DNA of 64,000 nucleotides from contig JANQLO010000027.1 of NCBI GenBank assembly GCA_028280505.1, forward strand, positions 1-64,000. Direction: 5' to 3'. Each line of letters starts with the position of its first letter. Within the stretch, counting starts at the first letter, position 1. Source of the stretch: Chromatiales bacterium. GTDB taxonomy: Bacteria; Pseudomonadota; Gammaproteobacteria; Chromatiales; Chromatiaceae. Below, piece after piece: positions 1-9,811 of the stretch. The notes under the pieces were generated by a model. It worked only from the letters and a program-made list of their open reading frames with translations. It was not told where the DNA came from and searched no databases. The position numbers and the translations under genes are program-made.

Positions 1-54
1 GCGATGTTGATCGGGCAGGGACGGGCCCTCGTATCCATGAAAGAGGACTCGACA

Positions 55-1749
55 ATGGCCAGTGAATTCGACATCGGCAGGATCTTCGACCTGCCCTCCA
101 GTCTTAAGCTCAATTTCGAATACGGACGCATCACCCTCGATCGCCACCGCATGGTATTGATGCACGCTGGCGCCTTCGGCTCCTTACGCAAGGAATTGAT
201 CGAGTCATTGGGAGTCGAACGCGCACGCGGCGTGTTGACGCGCATGGGTTACGCCTCCGGCAAACGCGATGCCGAACTCGCACGCAATCTTATGCCGACC
301 ATGTCGGACGAGGATGTGCTCATGCTCGGACCGCATCTGCATTCGTTGGAAGGCATCGTGCGCGTCTCGGCCATCCGTACCGACATCGACATCGCCGACG
401 GCAAGTTCGACGCCGAGTTTCTATGGGAGGACTCCTTCGAGGCACAGGTACATCTCAAAAACTTCGGCGTTCACCATGAAGCCGTGTGCTGGACCCAGAT
501 CGGCTACGCGAGCGGTTTCACCAGCGAGCTGATGGGCAAGTTCATTCTGTATCAAGAGGTCGAGTGCCGTGGCAACGGCGATCGTCATTGCCGCATCGTC
601 GGCAAACCCGCCGACCAATGGAACGATGTGGAACGAGAGCTGAGTTACTTCGAACCCGATCATGTGGCCGATCAGCTGGTGCATTTGCAAAACGAAGTCG
701 AAAACCTACGCTATTCCCTCGACGAACACTTCGCGCTCGGCGACATGGTCGGGCGCTCCCCGGCCTTTCTCAATACCTGCGAATTGTTGCGCAAGGGCGC
801 GCAAAGCCATGTCACCGTATTGCTGCTCGGTGAGACCGGTGTCGGAAAAGAAATGTGTGCCCGCGAACTGCATAGCCTGAGCCCACGCGGTCAATCCACC
901 TTCGTCGCCATCAACTGCGCCGCCATTCCCGAGGAACTGATCGAGTCGGAACTCTTCGGCATCGAGAAAGGCGCCTATACCGGTGCGCACCAATCCCGTC
1001 CGGGGCGTTTCGAACGCGCACATGGCGGCACCCTATTCCTCGACGAGGTCGGCGAGCTCTCGGCCGCCGCGCAAGCCAAACTGTTGCGCGTACTACAAGA
1101 GGGCGAATTCGAACGTATCGGCGATACACAAACACGAAAGGTCGATGTTCGCCTGATCGCCGCGACCAATGTCGATCTCCAAGAAGCGGTCGAGCAAGGA
1201 CGTTTCCGCGCCGACCTCTACTATCGCCTGAACATTTTCCCCGTACTGATTCCACCGCTACGCGAACGCCAGGAAGACATCGCGCTATTGATCGAACGCT
1301 TTCTCGGCAAGTACGCGACACGCCACGGCAAACGGGTCGCCGGAATCACCGATCGCGCGCTCGATGCGCTAAAGAAATACAACTGGCCCGGCAACATCCG
1401 CGAGCTGGAAAACATGATCGAGCGCGGCGTCATCATCGTCGGCAACAATGAACACATCGATATCCCGCACCTGTTTCCCTGCGTCAATATCGGCAAGCGC
1501 GAACCGGCGCTGATGCAAGAGGTCTGCGACGATCGTAATGCCGGGCGTGCCGGTGGTTCTTTGAAAGGCATGGTGGACCATGCGCTCGATCATTCGACGT
1601 CACTGGACGAGGTGGAAGGCATGATGCTGGAACTGGCGGTCGAACGCGCGAAAGGCAACCTCAGTTCGGCAGCGAGAATGCTCGGCATGACCCGACCGCA
1701 ACTGGCATACCGCCTGAAGAAACGTACCAACGACACGACAGATATGTGA
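55..1749 (+). CDS. XylR/DmpR-family sigma-54-dependent activator
   Basis: This encodes a sigma-54 enhancer-binding protein of about 564 residues, essentially the length of DmpR/XylR. An N-terminal sensor region ends in a V4R-like segment (Cys/His-rich motif CRGNGDRHCRIVG). A linker coiled coil leads to an AAA+ domain with Walker A (GETGVGKE), the sigma-54 contact loop written GAYTGA instead of the usual GAFTGA, and Walker B (LFLDEVGEL). A FIS-type helix-turn-helix lies at the C-terminus (AARMLGMTRPQLAYRLKK). I chose the ATG at 55 because AAGAGGA lies 7 nt before it; ATGs at 4 and 37 lack a good ribosome site. Family members bind aromatic or other small effectors. The effector here cannot be told, because the likely target genes lie outside the window to the left. 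Confidence 0.88.
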   Translation: MASEFDIGRIFDLPSSLKLNFEYGRITLDRHRMVLMHAGAFGSLRKELIESLGVERARGVLTRMGYASGKRDAELARNLMPTMSDEDVLMLGPHLHSLEGIVRVSAIRTDIDIADGKFDAEFLWEDSFEAQVHLKNFGVHHEAVCWTQIGYASGFTSELMGKFILYQEVECRGNGDRHCRIVGKPADQWNDVERELSYFEPDHVADQLVHLQNEVENLRYSLDEHFALGDMVGRSPAFLNTCELLRKGAQSHVTVLLLGETGVGKEMCARELHSLSPRGQSTFVAINCAAIPEELIESELFGIEKGAYTGAHQSRPGRFERAHGGTLFLDEVGELSAAAQAKLLRVLQEGEFERIGDTQTRKVDVRLIAATNVDLQEAVEQGRFRADLYYRLNIFPVLIPPLRERQEDIALLIERFLGKYATRHGKRVAGITDRALDALKKYNWPGNIRELENMIERGVIIVGNNEHIDIPHLFPCVNIGKREPALMQEVCDDRNAGRAGGSLKGMVDHALDHSTSLDEVEGMMLELAVERAKGNLSSAARMLGMTRPQLAYRLKKRTNDTTDM

Positions 1750-1891
1750 TTGACCGCGTTGCAGAAATTCGGGCTTGCTCTGCCAGTGTTCGCGAGTATT
1801 TTCTGCCACGGCCAACCGGTGTCGACAATCCGCGGCAACGACTGCCGGGATGACGAAGCCCGGGCAGTAACGAACGGGGTTCGGTGCCCGA

Positions 1892-2176
1892 TCAGTTCGT
1901 CGGCGTACCCACAACGCCATGCTCGGGACTGACTCTATAGCTGCGTTCCACGAACTTCCAATCGATGGCATCGACGAGCTCGGCCCTCATCGCCGTTTCC
2001 GCCCCGCAGCGCTCAAACAGGGTCTCGAGAAAATCAACGGCAGCCGTCTCTAGAACGGTTCCGGTCAAATTCTCGGCGTCACGCAAGGCCTCCGCATCCT
2101 CGTTGGGGCGGACCACGCGATAGCGCTCGGGAAAGCTGTTTTCTTTCTCGTTGTAAACGAATAGATAGCGAGGCAT
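1892..2176 (-). CDS. hypothetical protein, 94 aa
   Basis: This is a small soluble acidic protein that I do not recognise. A strong ribosome site (GGAGGAA, 8 nt before the ATG) supports translation. It has no membrane segment or signal peptide. The N-terminus (MPRYLFVYNEKENSFPERYR) is beta-strand-like and the remainder looks helical. It stands alone between a convergent sigma-54 activator and an unknown gene on the same strand. Confidence 0.6.
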   Translation of the reverse strand: MPRYLFVYNEKENSFPERYRVVRPNEDAEALRDAENLTGTVLETAAVDFLETLFERCGAETAMRAELVDAIDWKFVERSYRVSPEHGVVGTPTN

Positions 2177-2345
2177 CGGGGTATTTCCTCCGGGGAAGGG
2201 TTGTTAAGAAGTCCCAAGGTCATTGATAAGCGTGACTGTTGCTCAACTTGTTGTCTTGCGGCGTAGCTGTCCGAACGTTGCGAAGATCCCATCAAGAATG
2301 CCCCCCGGCCGATTAATGATCCGGGAAAAACCGATCAATACCGCC

Positions 2346-3275
2346 TCACTCGAGGATTCGCATGTCTTTGCTGAATGGGGTGTCGGCGGTTTTGACTTTG
2401 CTGCTATCCGTTTTCGGAGTCTGCGGAGTCTCCCGCCTCAATCTTGCCTCCACCCGAATCGCTGACATGCGTTGCCGGTCGTTCACCTCAGGATAGAGAG
2501 GAAAATACTGATCGACTTCGACGGCATATTGTCTGGCGGCAATTTCCAATCGTTCTCGCTCATCATGCGATAAACCCTGAAGCATCAACAGGCGTGGCGC
2601 TTTGCGCGACAGGTAACGTTGACACAGGTCGTGCTGCACCGGGTCTTGCCAATCCTCCCGCACCAGCAATCCGGGAAACGTGTTGTTTTCGTCCCGGCGC
2701 CTTTCGAACCAGGCCGCGCGAGGTTTACTGCCGGCCCGCGTGGCCACCAAACGCTGAAAGCGGTCATTAACCGGCGGTTCACTCCTTGCTTTTTCCATCG
2801 CCGTGTTTGCGACCTTCATTTTCGAATGGGGTAGCGCCGTCCAGGCGGTGCAGTTGGGATAGGTGGATATCTGCGACTCATCGCAGCATGAGAAGATCAA
2901 AGCCAACGGTGATTCGTCCGAACCATCCAGCAGCCAGTATTCAAAGTTGTCGGCGGCGGGAAACGGAAATTGTGCCGTCGACAGAAACGCCACCAAGTCG
3001 TCAATGCACGCGGTTATGTCAGACGCATCCAGAAAGGACGGGAAGACATAGGGAGTGAGTTGATGGCGTTGTACTTTGGCAACCGGAAAATAGCTCCGGT
3101 CGAGCGCGTATCCCAATGCGCGTTTCTTCTGCCCGGCCCCTCCGCCATCATCCGGTAGGTATTGAATGTCCCAACCCATGCCATCGAAACTCACTGCCCG
3201 TGCACGATCCGACTCGGCGATCTGCACGAATCCGTAGTAGGGTGGCAACATGCGTTGTGAGTAAGCACGTATCAT
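2346..3275 (-). CDS. hypothetical protein, 309 aa
   Basis: This is an uncharacterised protein of about 309 residues. The N-terminal half has several aromatic beta-like segments, including a stretch with DDGGGAGQKK and a CC pair near residue 130. The C-terminal half is charged and helical, with a basic tail. No signal peptide, transmembrane helix or enzyme motif is visible. It is not obviously in an operon; the 94-aa gene follows on the same strand after about 170 nt. The start is uncertain because no strong ribosome site precedes the first ATG. Confidence 0.5.
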   Translation of the reverse strand: MIRAYSQRMLPPYYGFVQIAESDRARAVSFDGMGWDIQYLPDDGGGAGQKKRALGYALDRSYFPVAKVQRHQLTPYVFPSFLDASDITACIDDLVAFLSTAQFPFPAADNFEYWLLDGSDESPLALIFSCCDESQISTYPNCTAWTALPHSKMKVANTAMEKARSEPPVNDRFQRLVATRAGSKPRAAWFERRRDENNTFPGLLVREDWQDPVQHDLCQRYLSRKAPRLLMLQGLSHDERERLEIAARQYAVEVDQYFPLYPEVNDRQRMSAIRVEARLRRETPQTPKTDSSKVKTADTPFSKDMRILE

Positions 3276-3722
3276 CCTTTCATCATGCCGTTTTTCGTAG
3301 CGGCCTATACCTGCAAAAGGCTATGGGTTAATTTACGCGGGTGTCCGTGTTTGCCTTAGGGCCTCCTGTCTTCGGTGGTCATTACGACCTGTCGACATGG
3401 ACTTACCCACAAATCAAAAGGTCAATCGTTGAGTACGGACGATGGGTTCGCTGCGAATTCGGGGTGGCGGCCATATCGCTTGCGACGCCAGTACCTGAAT
3501 CGCCAACCCTGCGAAGTATGCCGAAAAACGTTCCGCGCAACCGGCCTGGCCGAACCTTTCCCAGCGGCAGTGGGTTGCTTGGTTTGGTTGGTGACATGTC
3601 CGCTTTCGGGAAGACGGGGCCCCGTCATTCCGGCCTGACTACGGTCCGGATTTGACCGAAACCCGAAGCAGGTCTTCAAATGCTCGGACCGTCATCGTCG
3701 AATCAGATTCGACTTTCTCAAC
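3276..3722. other. 447-nt intergenic region without a supported gene
   Basis: Only short overlapping reading frames are present, none with a ribosome site or codon pattern like the neighbours. A near-perfect dyad (GTCGAATC/GATTCGAC) at 3697-3713 lies just past the end of the amylosucrase gene but has no U-run on that strand, so I do not call it a terminator. Confidence 0.5.
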
Positions 3723-5687
3723 TCAGTTCAAACCACCATGACAAAGCCAATAAAAGGACAGCGGCGGAACCACGAGTTGATCCTTGAACATGCTGGGCGA
3801 CTCGCCGGAGTACAGATCCTGTAGCCGGCCGTATTCGAAACGCCCCCGGTTACTGAGATCGCTCAGCGTCAACGACTGCGGCGAATCGTCGAAGTTACCC
3901 ACCACCAACACATTGTTACCCGGCATGAAGGGGTTGCTGCGGATGAACACGAACAAATGCGGATTGCCGGTATCGATGAGCTCGCGATTGTTGTAATCGG
4001 AGAATGCCGGGGTGCTTTTACGCACCGCGATCATCTTCTGCAAGCCTTCGAAGATACGCTGCTCGACCGAACCGTGTTGCTTGCGATTCTCGGCCTTGTC
4101 CCAGTCGATCATCGGTCGATGCATCCAACGATTATCGAAAGCCTTGTTTTCGTCGTCGAGAAAGGCGCTGTCATTGAGCGTGCCGATTTCGTCGCCGTAA
4201 TACAGTAAGGGAATGCCACCGAACGACATGATCATACTGTGGAGCAACAAAATGACATCGATACTGCGTTGGATCGCCGCCGGGTCGTTGATCTCCAGCG
4301 CCGTTTCCAGGCCGACCAACGAGGCCAGGGTTCCCGAGATGCGTGCGTCGCCGGTCTTGTGATTGCGCCCGAACGGCTGACCCTTTGCCGGCGAAGCATC
4401 GTAAACCCCGGTGAAGTAATCAACCAGGAATCGCCGGTGCGCAAAGGGATCGTAACCGGCCTTGACGATATCGTTATCGTCGAAGCCCAGACCGATATCG
4501 TCGTGGCAACGCACATAATTCAACCAGGTCGCGCGATCGAGTTTGCCCGGCAGGCTGCGGATACTGGTCTCGAGCAGCTTGGCGTTCTTGGTCGCGACCG
4601 CCTCCCATAACAGCGCCATGAAGGTCGCGTTATAGGCGATTTCGCATTCCTTGGCGATCACCGCATCCTCGCCAAAGTACTTGATGATCTCAACCGGTGC
4701 GACGATGGCCTCGGCGATGAACAACACACCGGGCGCGGTAACCTGGCTACAGTCTTTCATCAACTGCAAAATCAGGTGCGCCTCACGTTCGTTCTGAGAC
4801 GTCGTACCGATCTTCTTCCACAAAAAGGCCACCGCATCCAAACGTACGATATCGGCACCCTGGTTGGCCCAGAACAGAATGATGTCCACCATCTCGATGA
4901 ATACCGCAGGATTGCTGTAATTCAAATCCCACTGGTACTCGTTGAACACCGTCATCACCCACTTGTTCATCTGTTCGTCGAAGGTGAAGTTGCCGGGCGC
5001 AGTCTCGGGAAAGATCTCCGGCAAAGTCTCCTCGAACATATCGGGGACATCGCGGTTATCGAAAATATAGTAATAATCCTGATAGGTTTCGTTGCCTTCG
5101 CGCGCGCGCTCGGCCCACGCATGCTCATTCGAGGTGTGATTGGCAACGACATCGAGCGTCAACAGAATATCGCGTTGGCGCATGGCCCCAGCCAATTCGC
5201 CGAGTTCCTCCAAGGTGCCGACCCGTTCGTCGATCTCACGAAAATCGCAAACCGCATAACCGCCGTCGCTGGCACCGTCGGGCACCTTGAGGATAGGCAT
5301 CAAATGCACCATGTTGACGCCGAGTTCCTGCAGATAACCCAGGTGCGACTTCACGCCTTTCAGGTCGCCGGCAAAACCGTCGGTGTAGAGCGCCATGCCG
5401 ACCCAATCCTGGGACAGGAACCAGTTGTGATCGTTTTCACGCGCAACATCGACGGCCTTCAGTTCATCGCTGCGTCGGATGTATTGTTTGGCCATGACTT
5501 CGACCAGGCGCAACATCTGCTTCTCGAAATCGTCCCGCTGCCCGTACAGGTGATGAAACAAGGAATAAATGGCATAGAAGTTCGCACCCAGACGAGTATA
5601 GAAATGCCGCAGGTCCTCCTTGCGTATCTCCGGCTTGAGGTCGTCCAGGATCTTGTTCAACAGCGAATGCGAGACCTGTTCGTACAT
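3723..5687 (-). CDS. ams: amylosucrase (GH13)
   Basis: Amylosucrase is a cytoplasmic GH13 glucansucrase that splits sucrose, releasing fructose and transferring glucose to an alpha-1,4-glucan. The 654-residue length fits the family. An N-terminal helical domain of about 90 residues precedes a (beta/alpha)8 barrel. The nucleophile is in RLDAV (D284), the acid/base is E326 in FIAEA, and the transition-state Asp is in RCHDD near residue 398; positions match Neisseria amylosucrase (D286, E328, D393) closely. It is the last gene of a four-gene sucrose operon, 14 nt after the fructokinase. In halotolerant methylotrophs the same gene set makes sucrose and recycles it, so this enzyme probably drains sucrose into glycogen-like glucan when osmotic stress is relieved. 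Confidence 0.93.
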   Translation of the reverse strand: MYEQVSHSLLNKILDDLKPEIRKEDLRHFYTRLGANFYAIYSLFHHLYGQRDDFEKQMLRLVEVMAKQYIRRSDELKAVDVARENDHNWFLSQDWVGMALYTDGFAGDLKGVKSHLGYLQELGVNMVHLMPILKVPDGASDGGYAVCDFREIDERVGTLEELGELAGAMRQRDILLTLDVVANHTSNEHAWAERAREGNETYQDYYYIFDNRDVPDMFEETLPEIFPETAPGNFTFDEQMNKWVMTVFNEYQWDLNYSNPAVFIEMVDIILFWANQGADIVRLDAVAFLWKKIGTTSQNEREAHLILQLMKDCSQVTAPGVLFIAEAIVAPVEIIKYFGEDAVIAKECEIAYNATFMALLWEAVATKNAKLLETSIRSLPGKLDRATWLNYVRCHDDIGLGFDDNDIVKAGYDPFAHRRFLVDYFTGVYDASPAKGQPFGRNHKTGDARISGTLASLVGLETALEINDPAAIQRSIDVILLLHSMIMSFGGIPLLYYGDEIGTLNDSAFLDDENKAFDNRWMHRPMIDWDKAENRKQHGSVEQRIFEGLQKMIAVRKSTPAFSDYNNRELIDTGNPHLFVFIRSNPFMPGNNVLVVGNFDDSPQSLTLSDLSNRGRFEYGRLQDLYSGESPSMFKDQLVVPPLSFYWLCHGGLN

Positions 5688-5701
5688 AACCGCCTGCTTG
5701 T

Positions 5702-6571
5702 TCAGTGCTCGAGCTGCCAGTCGTCGATAAAAGACCGATAAAACGCTTTATCGGATACCGTCGCGCCACGTCGGCCCACCAAGGCCGACGCAAAGGCCTG
5801 CGCCCGTTGCAACGTGATCTCCAACGGCCATGCCGAACTCAAACCCAGCATCATGACCGATGCGAAAGCATCGCCGGCGCCCACGGTGTCCACGATCTGA
5901 ACGTCGGCTTCCGGGCGAATCTCTGAATGCCGGCCGTCGGCGGTCAACACCTCGGCGCCATCCCCGCCACGGGTCAGTATCAAACCCTGCAGGCGATGTT
6001 CGGCGACAAAGGCCGCCGCACCGTCGGCCGGAGCCAGCAAAGTCAACTCGTCGGCATTGAGCTTCACCCAGTGTGCGCGATCGACCATGCCCAGCACCTG
6101 CTCTCGCCGCCACCAGGGCGGCCTCAGATTGACATCGACGAACAGGGTAGCGGCACCATGTGGCAACAGCGCTTCGTCAAACGTATGTCTCGATATGTCG
6201 TCACGCAGCGCAAGAGAGCCGTGATACAGCAGGCCGCAGTCGTTGAACATATCGGGGACCATACCAATCCGGTCGTAGGCCACCGGTGAGACGATATCGT
6301 AGCGCGGCTCGTCATCGACGATTTCGACCGTTACCCGTCCGGTGGGGTGCGTATCGTCGATCTGCAAGCCATCAAGGTCCATGCCCCAATCGGCCATGGC
6401 GCGGCGTATCTGCTCGCCTTGCTCATCGCTGCCGATACGACTGATAAAGTGTGGGGCCCGGCCGAAGGCCTGCAGATGCCAGGCGACATTGAACGGAGCG
6501 CCACCGAGCACCCGGCTGCCGTCCGGGAAATGATCGAACAAGACCTCGCCAAAGATACAGGGTCGCCCCAT
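5702..6571 (-). CDS. fructokinase (PfkB/ribokinase family)
   Basis: This PfkB-family sugar kinase of 289 residues probably phosphorylates the fructose released from sucrose. It shows the family's N-terminal substrate motif (VLGGAPFNVAWHL) and the C-terminal ATP/anion-hole motif DTVGAGDAF carrying the catalytic Asp. The ATG at 6571 overlaps the stop of the upstream phosphatase gene (TGATG), so the pair is translationally coupled. The neighbours amylosucrase and sucrose-phosphate synthase make fructose the natural substrate. The specific symbol (fruK, frk or cscK) is not decidable from sequence alone. Confidence 0.88.
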   Translation of the reverse strand: MGRPCIFGEVLFDHFPDGSRVLGGAPFNVAWHLQAFGRAPHFISRIGSDEQGEQIRRAMADWGMDLDGLQIDDTHPTGRVTVEIVDDEPRYDIVSPVAYDRIGMVPDMFNDCGLLYHGSLALRDDISRHTFDEALLPHGAATLFVDVNLRPPWWRREQVLGMVDRAHWVKLNADELTLLAPADGAAAFVAEHRLQGLILTRGGDGAEVLTADGRHSEIRPEADVQIVDTVGAGDAFASVMMLGLSSAWPLEITLQRAQAFASALVGRRGATVSDKAFYRSFIDDWQLEH

Positions 6572-7431
6572 CAAGCCTCGCCCCCATCGCCCGCCAGCCA
6601 GCCGCGGACATCCGGATGATAATGCGCAATGCCTTCCAGAATACCCGCACTGTAATTGCCGTTCATATTCAGAAACCCGCCATGCGCGATGTAGAGGGCG
6701 TCGCCGTGCCCGGTCTCGTCGGCAAGGCGACGCGCCAGTTCGCGCACATCCGATTGACTGTTGGCAACCAACACCGCGGGCACGGGGCTTGCCAACACTT
6801 CGATATCGTTGCCGCTGTCACCGCTGAAGACCGTGTTGCCGTAATCGAAACCATGCATCTGTATCAATGCCTCGATGGCATGATACTTGGACGCACGCGC
6901 CGGCAAGATGTCGAGTAGCCCTATGCCCTGAGGCTCGTCGTTGCTCCAGATCAAACTCGCCTGTGTGCCGGCCGAGTCTAGACGATGCCGAATGACCGCC
7001 GACAGGGCATCGCGATCAGCGTGCAATGGCAGATAGTAACTCAGCTTGAAGCGATTCTGCTTGCTGTGTTCCTGTGGTCGCAGATCGGGTAGATCACGCA
7101 GCAAGGCCTTGAGATCGGCATGGGTACGGCCACCCCAGTCCTTGCCGATTTCTTCTTCCCATGCCGTTTGACGCCGCCAGTTGAGATCGGGACCGACCTG
7201 ATAGATGGTGGTACCGACATCACCGATGACGAAATCGGGTACCGGCAAACAGTAATTGGCGATGGCGCGCTCTACCCTGCCCCGATCGCGCCCACTCACA
7301 TAGGCCAGCGTAACCTCGGGGCGAGCGACCACCCGGCTGAACAGGCGGCGTGCGTCCCGCGATTCGGATTCCGGCCCGTTCGGAATGAGGGTGCGATCGA
7401 GATCGGTACAGATCAGAAGCCGGTCCGTCAT
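6571..7431 (-). CDS. spp: sucrose-phosphate phosphatase (HAD-IIB)
   Basis: This 286-residue HAD-superfamily hydrolase probably dephosphorylates sucrose-6-phosphate to sucrose, the second step of sucrose synthesis. HAD motif I is CTDLDRTLI (nucleophile and acid/base Asp), motif II is in AYVSGRDRG, and motif IV is GDSGNDIEV. A C2-type cap lies between, typical of SPP. Its ATG overlaps the synthase stop codon (TGATG) and its own stop overlaps the fructokinase start, so the three genes are coupled. The operon context separates it from mannosyl-3-phosphoglycerate or trehalose-phosphate phosphatases of the same superfamily. Confidence 0.88.
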   Translation of the reverse strand: MTDRLLICTDLDRTLIPNGPESESRDARRLFSRVVARPEVTLAYVSGRDRGRVERAIANYCLPVPDFVIGDVGTTIYQVGPDLNWRRQTAWEEEIGKDWGGRTHADLKALLRDLPDLRPQEHSKQNRFKLSYYLPLHADRDALSAVIRHRLDSAGTQASLIWSNDEPQGIGLLDILPARASKYHAIEALIQMHGFDYGNTVFSGDSGNDIEVLASPVPAVLVANSQSDVRELARRLADETGHGDALYIAHGGFLNMNGNYSAGILEGIAHYHPDVRGWLAGDGGEA

Positions 7432-9575
7432 CAGTCCGGTGCCTTACAGGCATTGAAGAAATCGTAGTGATCGATTGCCTCCAAAATGCCGTGGGCATGT
7501 GAACGCGACGCGAAATAGATCCGTTCCTGATCGGTCAACTGCGACAGTTCCTCATGATGGCGATTCGCAACCACCACCGCGAGCGTATTGCCGCGCATCA
7601 TGTCCTCGTCGGCCCCCGATCCACCGGCTACGAGAATATGTTCGAGTGGAATCTCGAGACGCTGTGCGGCATAACGCAAAGCCTGGCCCTTGGATGCCCG
7701 GGACGGCAGCACATCGAAGAACTGGCCGAACGACAACAACACGTTCACCGTCAGTTCCTTCTGGCGCAACAACTTCACGATCTCATCGATCGAGGGTGCC
7801 TTACGGGCATCGTAATAGTAAGAAACCTTGAACCGGCTCTGCTCGACCTTGGGCTGACGTTTCAGGCCGGGCAGTTCATCGAGCACGCGGCGCACGCGCT
7901 GCGGATTCCAATCGTGATCGATATGATCGACCCACCAATCGTCCTCGGTCAGTGCCTCGCCGTAATGAATCCGGGTACCCAGGCTGCTGATCAGCACATC
8001 CGGCATCGGAATCTGGTGTTTTTTCATCAGCGCGAGGGCAGAATCGATACGCCGCCCGGTGACGGTACCGAAGGTGACACACCGGCGGTTCTCACGCATC
8101 ACCGTAACGAGCCGCTCCAGCGCGGAAGCATTACCGATCAGGTTCTGATCCAGATCGGTGAACAAGGCGCGGTCGCGATAACGCAAGCTGCGCCCCACCG
8201 GCTGATCCTTGGGCATCGGACGATAATCGCCGAGCAGACCGTCCACCTTGGCGACATAATCCGACGCATGCGCCTGCCAGGAGTAGTATTGCCGAACACC
8301 TTGCAGACCGTTACGCGACGCGCTGGCCCAGGCCTCGGGGTCGAGTAGCAAGTAGGCCAGAGAATCGGCAATCGCCTGTCGATCCAAGGGATCGACCAGT
8401 ACACCGTTTTTACAGTTGGCAATGATGTCGACCGGCCCGCCGTTCTCGGTCGCGACAATCGGCAGACCGCTGGCGGCGGCCTCCAGCAAAGTCAGACCAA
8501 AGGGCTCGGTCAGCGCCGGATTGATGAACACACCGCCACCCTCCGACACCATGCGGTAGATCTCCGGCACCTCGTCCGGGCGATGATGTTTGGGTAGGGC
8601 GACCTTGCCGTACAGATTGTAGCTGTCGATCAACAGCAGGATATTGGTCAACACCGCCTGGGCGCCGCTATCCATATCGCGAATGTCGTCACGCGTCCCT
8701 GCCACGATCAGCAGATTGGCGGCCTGCTGCAGACGGGGCGATTCGCCATAGGCCTCGATCAGGGTCAGGATGTTCTTGCGTTCGTCCGGACGGGACAACG
8801 CCAGGATCAGCGGCTTGTTCGGGTCCTTGAGAAAACGCGCCACCTCGGTACCGAAGGCGATCGATTCACCGTTTTGCGGTGGATAGAACTGTTCCAGATC
8901 GGTACCCGGCGGGATGACCACCATACGCTCGGGGTCGTAATAGTTGTACAAGGCATACTGACGATCGATCTCATTGTGCGTGCTGGTGATCACCAGTGCG
9001 GCATTGGCCAGCACCTGCTCCTCGGCATCGATCCGCCGCGCGATATTGTAGGTGCATTCGATCTCGTCTCGCGTGAGACCTCGCGCCAAAAGCCGCTTGC
9101 GTTTATCACGACCGAGCGAATGGCCGGTATGCACCAGCGGCACACCGAAATGATTGGCGAACAGCACGCCGACATAACCGGCATCGGCGTAATGGCTGTG
9201 CACCAAATCGGGCAAACGCTGCTGTTCGTTCAACCAGCCGAGCAGATTGTCGAAAAAGCTGTCGAGATGGTCCCAGAGCTGTTCCTTGGGCATATAGCCT
9301 GGCGGCCCCGCATCGAGCCGTACGATGTTTGCCCGCTCGGACAGGGGCTCCAGCGACACCGCATAATCCGGGCCGACAGCACCGTCCTGTATCCGGCGGG
9401 TGACCAGATCGACGCGCTCGATACCGGCCTGCTCCCCGAGCGCACGGGCCAGATCGACCACGTATTTGGTTTGACCGCCGGTGTCGGCATCACGGCCCAG
9501 CTCCAGATCGTGGCCCCGTATCAGGCCATGTACGCTGATCATGAGCAGGTATTTACCGTGATTTTGCTGTGTCAT
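7431..9575 (-). CDS. sps: sucrose-phosphate synthase (GT4 plus HAD domain)
   Basis: This enzyme transfers glucose from a nucleotide sugar to fructose-6-phosphate, giving sucrose-6-phosphate. Of its 714 residues, roughly 1-470 form a GT4 glycosyltransferase with the GGQTKYVVDLA motif near the N-terminus, HSHYADAG, and the E-x7-E region (NPALTEPFGLTLLEAAASG). Residues about 475-705 form a HAD-IIB, SPP-like domain that retains the DxD motif (FTDLDQNLIG). This two-domain form is found in cyanobacteria and plants, so the enzyme might be bifunctional, although a separate spp follows. It is the first gene of the sps-spp-frk-ams operon. No strong ribosome site precedes the start. Confidence 0.93.
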   Translation of the reverse strand: MTQQNHGKYLLMISVHGLIRGHDLELGRDADTGGQTKYVVDLARALGEQAGIERVDLVTRRIQDGAVGPDYAVSLEPLSERANIVRLDAGPPGYMPKEQLWDHLDSFFDNLLGWLNEQQRLPDLVHSHYADAGYVGVLFANHFGVPLVHTGHSLGRDKRKRLLARGLTRDEIECTYNIARRIDAEEQVLANAALVITSTHNEIDRQYALYNYYDPERMVVIPPGTDLEQFYPPQNGESIAFGTEVARFLKDPNKPLILALSRPDERKNILTLIEAYGESPRLQQAANLLIVAGTRDDIRDMDSGAQAVLTNILLLIDSYNLYGKVALPKHHRPDEVPEIYRMVSEGGGVFINPALTEPFGLTLLEAAASGLPIVATENGGPVDIIANCKNGVLVDPLDRQAIADSLAYLLLDPEAWASASRNGLQGVRQYYSWQAHASDYVAKVDGLLGDYRPMPKDQPVGRSLRYRDRALFTDLDQNLIGNASALERLVTVMRENRRCVTFGTVTGRRIDSALALMKKHQIPMPDVLISSLGTRIHYGEALTEDDWWVDHIDHDWNPQRVRRVLDELPGLKRQPKVEQSRFKVSYYYDARKAPSIDEIVKLLRQKELTVNVLLSFGQFFDVLPSRASKGQALRYAAQRLEIPLEHILVAGGSGADEDMMRGNTLAVVVANRHHEELSQLTDQERIYFASRSHAHGILEAIDHYDFFNACKAPD

Positions 9576-9811
9576 TGCGCTGTCGTCATACAGGGCGGCT
9601 TTTGCTGGCGATCGTTAAGCGTTCACTACCCACCTTAACCGCAGCGCTGACACAGATAAAGCCCGCCACCACCGACGGCAACGATTTCGCTTTGCAAAAG
9701 ACCGGCTTGGCGGCATGATCGTACTGTCCGTCTGGCGCAATGCCCGTCAAAGCTGAGACCTGGGTCAACCGGAGGACTGGAGCGCTTCGGCATACTCTTA
9801 ATCCATTCGTC
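9576..9811. promoter_or_regulatory. divergent intergenic region, sps operon / mscK-like gene
   Basis: This 236-nt region must carry promoters for the leftward sucrose operon and the rightward channel gene. I see no convincing -35/-10 pair or sigma-54 element in it. Assignment as a shared osmotic control region is inference from the two flanking products only. Confidence 0.4.
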
